Source: an uncultured Peptococcaceae bacterium
Lineage (GTDB): Bacteria > Bacillota > Dehalobacteriia > UBA4068 > UBA4997
NCBI GenBank assembly: GCA_947626615.1
Contig: CANQSW010000059.1
Span: 1 to 8,430 of the forward strand
Reading direction: 5' to 3'
DNA: 8,430 nt
Under the pieces are notes generated by a model. The model saw nothing but the letters and a program-made list of their open reading frames with translations, did not search any database and was not told the DNA's origin. The position numbers and the translations under genes were made by a program. Shown in pieces: positions 5,808 through 8,430 of this stretch. The stretch's first letter is position 1. The number at the start of each line of letters is the position of its first letter.

Positions 5808-7526
5808 CTAAACGCTGCTTTGCCCCGCGATACCCTCCAGCAGCGCCAGCTTTTCCGCCGTCTCGCGGCAGACGGAGCCGGCGTCGCTGCCGCCGCTTTG
5901 CCCGTCCGCGATATAAACGGCCATAGCCCAGCGCGGCGCGTCCGCCGGGAAGAATCCCGCGAACCACACGCCGAAATCCTGGCTGGTGCCGGTTTTGCCC
6001 GCTATGGCGACGATGCCGCTCTCGGCCGGGGCGCCCGTGCCGTTGGTGACGGCGAAGCGGAGCATTTCCCGCAGCTTCTGCGCGCTTTCCGGTTTCACCA
6101 CCTGCCGCGGCTCGGCGCTCTCGATGCTCTGCACGGTGCGCCCGCCGGCGGTGACCAGAGCGGAGACGAGACGCGGCTCCACCAGCTTGCCGCCGTTGGC
6201 GATAGCGGCCAGCAGGCGGGCCAGCATGAGCGGGGTGGCGCGGATACCTTTTTCCCCGATCGAGACGTTCGCCACGTCGGCGGGAACTGCGGGGGAGAAA
6301 TCCAGCCGGTTTTCCGAGGGGACGTTCATGCCCCGCAGCACCTGCTCCGTCAGACCCAGCCGCCAGGCGTATTCCGCGATCAGCTCGCCGCCCAAACGCT
6401 GCCCCAGCGCGACAAAATACGGGTTGCAGGAATTTGCCAGCGCCGTCCGCAAATCTTCCGCGCCATGCCCGGCGCGCCGCCAACAATGCACGGTGCGGCC
6501 GTTTGGCAGCGTTATGCCGCCGTCGCAGACAAAACCTGCGTCGTCTATGCCGATACCGTTATCCAGCGCGGCCAGCGCCAGCACCAGCTTGAACACCGAA
6601 GCCGGGGGATAGTAGCAAAAAGCCTTATTCAGATAAGCGTCGCCCTCGGCCGCCGGCTGGCCGGCGCTCTGGTCGAAGCCGGGCGAGCTTGCCAGCGCCA
6701 GCACGTCGCCGTTGGTAACGTCCAGCAGCACGGCCGCGCCGTTTTTGCCGCGCATGGCGTTCTCCACTATCTGCTGCGCCGCCGCGTCCAGCGTCAGCTG
6801 CACGTCCAGCGCCGTATCCTCGCCGCCCGGGGGCAGCTCCCGCAGCGTTTGGCTGGCCTGACGCCCCTGTTCGTCCACCGCCGCCGCGATCTCTGCCGTA
6901 GGGCGTCCGCGCAGCAGCGCGTCGTATTGCTGCTCCAGAGCGCATTTGCCGGTATATGCCGGGTCGGCCAGGCCCGCCGCCGTCAGAGCCTCATATTCGG
7001 CGGCGCTGCTGGGGCCGACGTAGCCCAAAAGATGCGCCGCCGGGGAGCTCGCCGCGTAGCGCGGCCGCCAGACGCAGGTGAAAACGCCGCAAAGCCCGGC
7101 GGTACGCTCGTTTGCCGCCTGCTCCTGCGTTTCTGTCATAGACCGCGCCAACAAAAAAGGCTCGTCCGCCGCCAGACGCTCGGCCAGATTTTGGGCGGCG
7201 GGGGCGGGGGTCAGCGCCAGATCGTCCAGCAGGGCGGCAAGGAAGGTCTGGTAATAAGCCGCGTCATGCTGCGCGTCCCCGCGGGTAAGGCTCGGGAAGA
7301 CGAGCAGGCAGCGCTCCGCCCGGTTGGTTATAGGCTCGCCGTCCCGCCAGAGGAAATCGCCGCGCCGGAACTCCCGCTCCGCCACGGTCAAAAGCCGCTG
7401 GTTCTGCGCCAGCGCGATCAGCTCGCCGCCCCGCCGGCAGTTCAGCCACCAGAGCCGCGCCGCCAGCAGGCAGAACGCCGCCAGCAGCAGCGCCGAAACG
7501 CGCCGAAAACGCTTGGCACTAAGCAA
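5808..7526 (-). CDS. Class B penicillin-binding protein (PBP2/FtsI/SpoVD-like D,D-transpeptidase)
   Basis: Cross-links peptidoglycan stem peptides outside the membrane. From the TTG start the protein has 572 residues: a membrane anchor at about 10-28, the class B pedestal motif RGDFLWRDG near 55-63, then the transpeptidase with SVFK (catalytic serine 310, lysine 313), SCN (366-368) and KTG (511-513). All three penicillin-binding motifs are intact. It lacks a glycosyltransferase domain and C-terminal PASTA repeats, so it is class B and rather short. Start choice: TTG at 7526 sits behind a strong GAGGTGAT ribosome site (7538-7531); the in-frame GTG at 7535 lies inside that site and cannot be served by it. 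Its neighbour sigK suggests a possible role in the spore wall, but growth roles such as elongation or division fit equally well. Which subtype is unresolved. Confidence 0.93.
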   Translation of the reverse strand: MLSAKRFRRVSALLLAAFCLLAARLWWLNCRRGGELIALAQNQRLLTVAEREFRRGDFLWRDGEPITNRAERCLLVFPSLTRGDAQHDAAYYQTFLAALLDDLALTPAPAAQNLAERLAADEPFLLARSMTETQEQAANERTAGLCGVFTCVWRPRYAASSPAAHLLGYVGPSSAAEYEALTAAGLADPAYTGKCALEQQYDALLRGRPTAEIAAAVDEQGRQASQTLRELPPGGEDTALDVQLTLDAAAQQIVENAMRGKNGAAVLLDVTNGDVLALASSPGFDQSAGQPAAEGDAYLNKAFCYYPPASVFKLVLALAALDNGIGIDDAGFVCDGGITLPNGRTVHCWRRAGHGAEDLRTALANSCNPYFVALGQRLGGELIAEYAWRLGLTEQVLRGMNVPSENRLDFSPAVPADVANVSIGEKGIRATPLMLARLLAAIANGGKLVEPRLVSALVTAGGRTVQSIESAEPRQVVKPESAQKLREMLRFAVTNGTGAPAESGIVAIAGKTGTSQDFGVWFAGFFPADAPRWAMAVYIADGQSGGSDAGSVCRETAEKLALLEGIAGQSSV

Positions 7527-7558
7527 AAAAATCACCTCTATGCATAAGGTGATTTTTT
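7526..7558 (-). terminator. Palindrome: terminator after the M24 peptidase gene that also covers the PBP ribosome site
   Basis: Perfect 12-base arms (7526-7537 and 7547-7558; on the minus strand AAAAAATCACCT and AGGTGATTTTTT) enclose a 9-base loop. Read on the minus strand the hairpin ends in seven T's, so it could end transcription from the M24 peptidase gene. The same 3' arm carries the GAGGTGAT ribosome site and the first base of the TTG start of the penicillin-binding protein gene, so folding would hide both. The stem has only about four GC pairs, so termination may be weak. Confidence 0.55.
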
Positions 7559-7604
7559 ACGCGATGGTTTATGCGCCGCCCGCAGGCAGTTAAATTTGGC
7601 AATT

Positions 7605-8430
7605 TTAGAGTGTGATAAGCTCCTTCGGAAAGCGCGTCAGCGGCAAAAGGCCGTCTTCTGTCACCAGGCAGGAATCCTCGATACGCAGCCCGAAGCGCCC
7701 CGGCAGATAAACGCCGGGCTCCACCGTCACCAGATGACCGGGGAGCAAAACGACTTGGCCGTGCGGGGCCAGCGCCGGGGCCTCGTGGATATTCAAGCCC
7801 ACGCCGTGGCCGAGCGAATGAGAAAAATATTCGCCAAGCCCGGCCGCTTCGATAACGCTGCGGGAAATAGCGTCTGCCTGGCCGGTGGTCAGGCCGGGGC
7901 GGATCTGCGCCAGCCCCGCCAGCTGCGCCGCCAGCACGGCCGCATAGGCCGCCTTTTGCTCGTCGGAGATATCGCCCACGGCAAAGGTGCGCGTGCAGTC
8001 GCCGCAGTAATTCTGCCAGCGGCAGCCGAAATCCAGCGTGACGAAGTCGCCGGGCTGGATAGCATAGTCGGAGGGGATAGCGTGCGGTTTGGCGCTGTTT
8101 GGCCCCGCCGCCGCTATGGTGGTGAAGCTGGTGCCCTGGCCGCCCGCTTCGTGCAGAGCCTGCTCCAGCTGCCAGGCGATCTCGCGCTCTGTCGCGCCCG
8201 GTTTGATGCAGGGGAGCGTGGCCTCCAGCGCTTTATCGGCGATCTCGCCGCAGCGGCGGAGGCAGAATTGCTCGTATTCGTCTTTAACAAGGCGCGGGGC
8301 CAGCGGCAGATCGCCGGCCGGGGCAAATTCCAGCTCCGGCAGCTTTTGGCCGAGCAGCTCGGTCAGCGCCGCCCAGGCCGCGTAGCTTATATTGCCGCCC
8401 TCAAAGCCCAAGCGTCTGGCCGGCTTTTCG
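7605..8430 (-). CDS. Xaa-Pro aminopeptidase-like M24 family metallopeptidase (5' end outside window)
   Basis: The frame stays open to the right edge, continuing upstream of an in-frame TTG at 8411 through residues reading EKPARRLGFEGG, so about 275 C-terminal residues are present and the N-terminal part is cut off. These hold the whole 'pita-bread' catalytic domain. The five metal ligands of the M24 family are all visible: Asp in TLDFG (codon 8033-8031), Asp in YCGDCTRTF (8000-7998), His in SLGHGVGL (7808-7806), Glu in VEPGVY (7721-7719) and Glu in RIEDS (7679-7677). GFEGGNISYAAW at the edge matches the linker from the N-terminal creatinase-like domain typical of Xaa-Pro peptidases (YqhT/PepP/PepQ type) rather than methionine aminopeptidase. 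Likely role: cytoplasmic release of proline-linked N-terminal residues during peptide recycling. Which of aminopeptidase or dipeptidase cannot be decided here. Confidence 0.92.
   Translation of the reverse strand, partial: EKPARRLGFEGGNISYAAWAALTELLGQKLPELEFAPAGDLPLAPRLVKDEYEQFCLRRCGEIADKALEATLPCIKPGATEREIAWQLEQALHEAGGQGTSFTTIAAAGPNSAKPHAIPSDYAIQPGDFVTLDFGCRWQNYCGDCTRTFAVGDISDEQKAAYAAVLAAQLAGLAQIRPGLTTGQADAISRSVIEAAGLGEYFSHSLGHGVGLNIHEAPALAPHGQVVLLPGHLVTVEPGVYLPGRFGLRIEDSCLVTEDGLLPLTRFPKELITL

Noticed and set aside
7527..7535. GTG at 7535 as start of the penicillin-binding protein
   Set aside because: The GTG is part of the GAGGTGAT ribosome site itself and has no site of its own upstream; TTG at 7526 is properly spaced.
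4983..7547. 854-residue plus-strand open frame opposite sigK and the penicillin-binding protein gene
   Set aside because: Composition is arginine, glutamine and alanine-rich with no recognisable domain; it is the codon-aligned reverse of two certain genes and has no ribosome site or promoter that I can see.

Overview
The window looks like chromosomal core DNA from a GC-rich, endospore-forming member of the Bacillota (Firmicutes). This rests on an intact sporulation sigma factor SigK with its hydrophobic pro-sequence, a MutS2 of the Bacillota type, strong AGGAGG-type ribosome binding sites and simple sigma-A-like promoter hexamers. The DNA is visibly GC-rich, perhaps above 60% by eye (not computed). 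I cannot name the genus. I see no insertion sequence, phage gene, CRISPR array, tRNA or rRNA.

Layout. Bases 1-3018 hold two plus-strand genes: the 3' end of a U32-family (DUF3656-type) peptidase/RNA hydroxylase-like gene, then mutS2, only 14 bases apart and probably one operon. A symmetric terminator at about 3034-3070 separates them from a convergent minus-strand block covering the rest of the window. Read in their own direction (right to left), the minus-strand genes are: the C-terminal catalytic part of an M24 Xaa-Pro aminopeptidase-like gene cut by the right edge, a class B penicillin-binding protein, sigK, a small four-helix membrane protein, and argH. Coding density is high and no gap exceeds about 100 bases. 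The short gaps nevertheless hold most of the interesting signals.

How the genes relate. MutS2 acts on stalled or collided ribosomes and/or DNA, and the U32 neighbour belongs to a superfamily that includes RNA hydroxylases, so the left operon may be a translation-linked pair (inference). On the right, a peptidoglycan transpeptidase lies directly upstream of sigK, and the small membrane protein lies directly downstream. Two gaps, before sigK and before the membrane protein, contain sequences resembling mother-cell sigma-E promoters. This suggests a small sporulation-linked cluster. ArgH (last step of arginine synthesis) has its own sigma-A-like promoter and is functionally unrelated to its neighbours.

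Nothing here demands a wholly new system. The best leads are the sigma-E-like promoter in front of the uncharacterised membrane protein, and a 12-bp-arm palindrome that buries the ribosome binding site and TTG start of the penicillin-binding protein gene.
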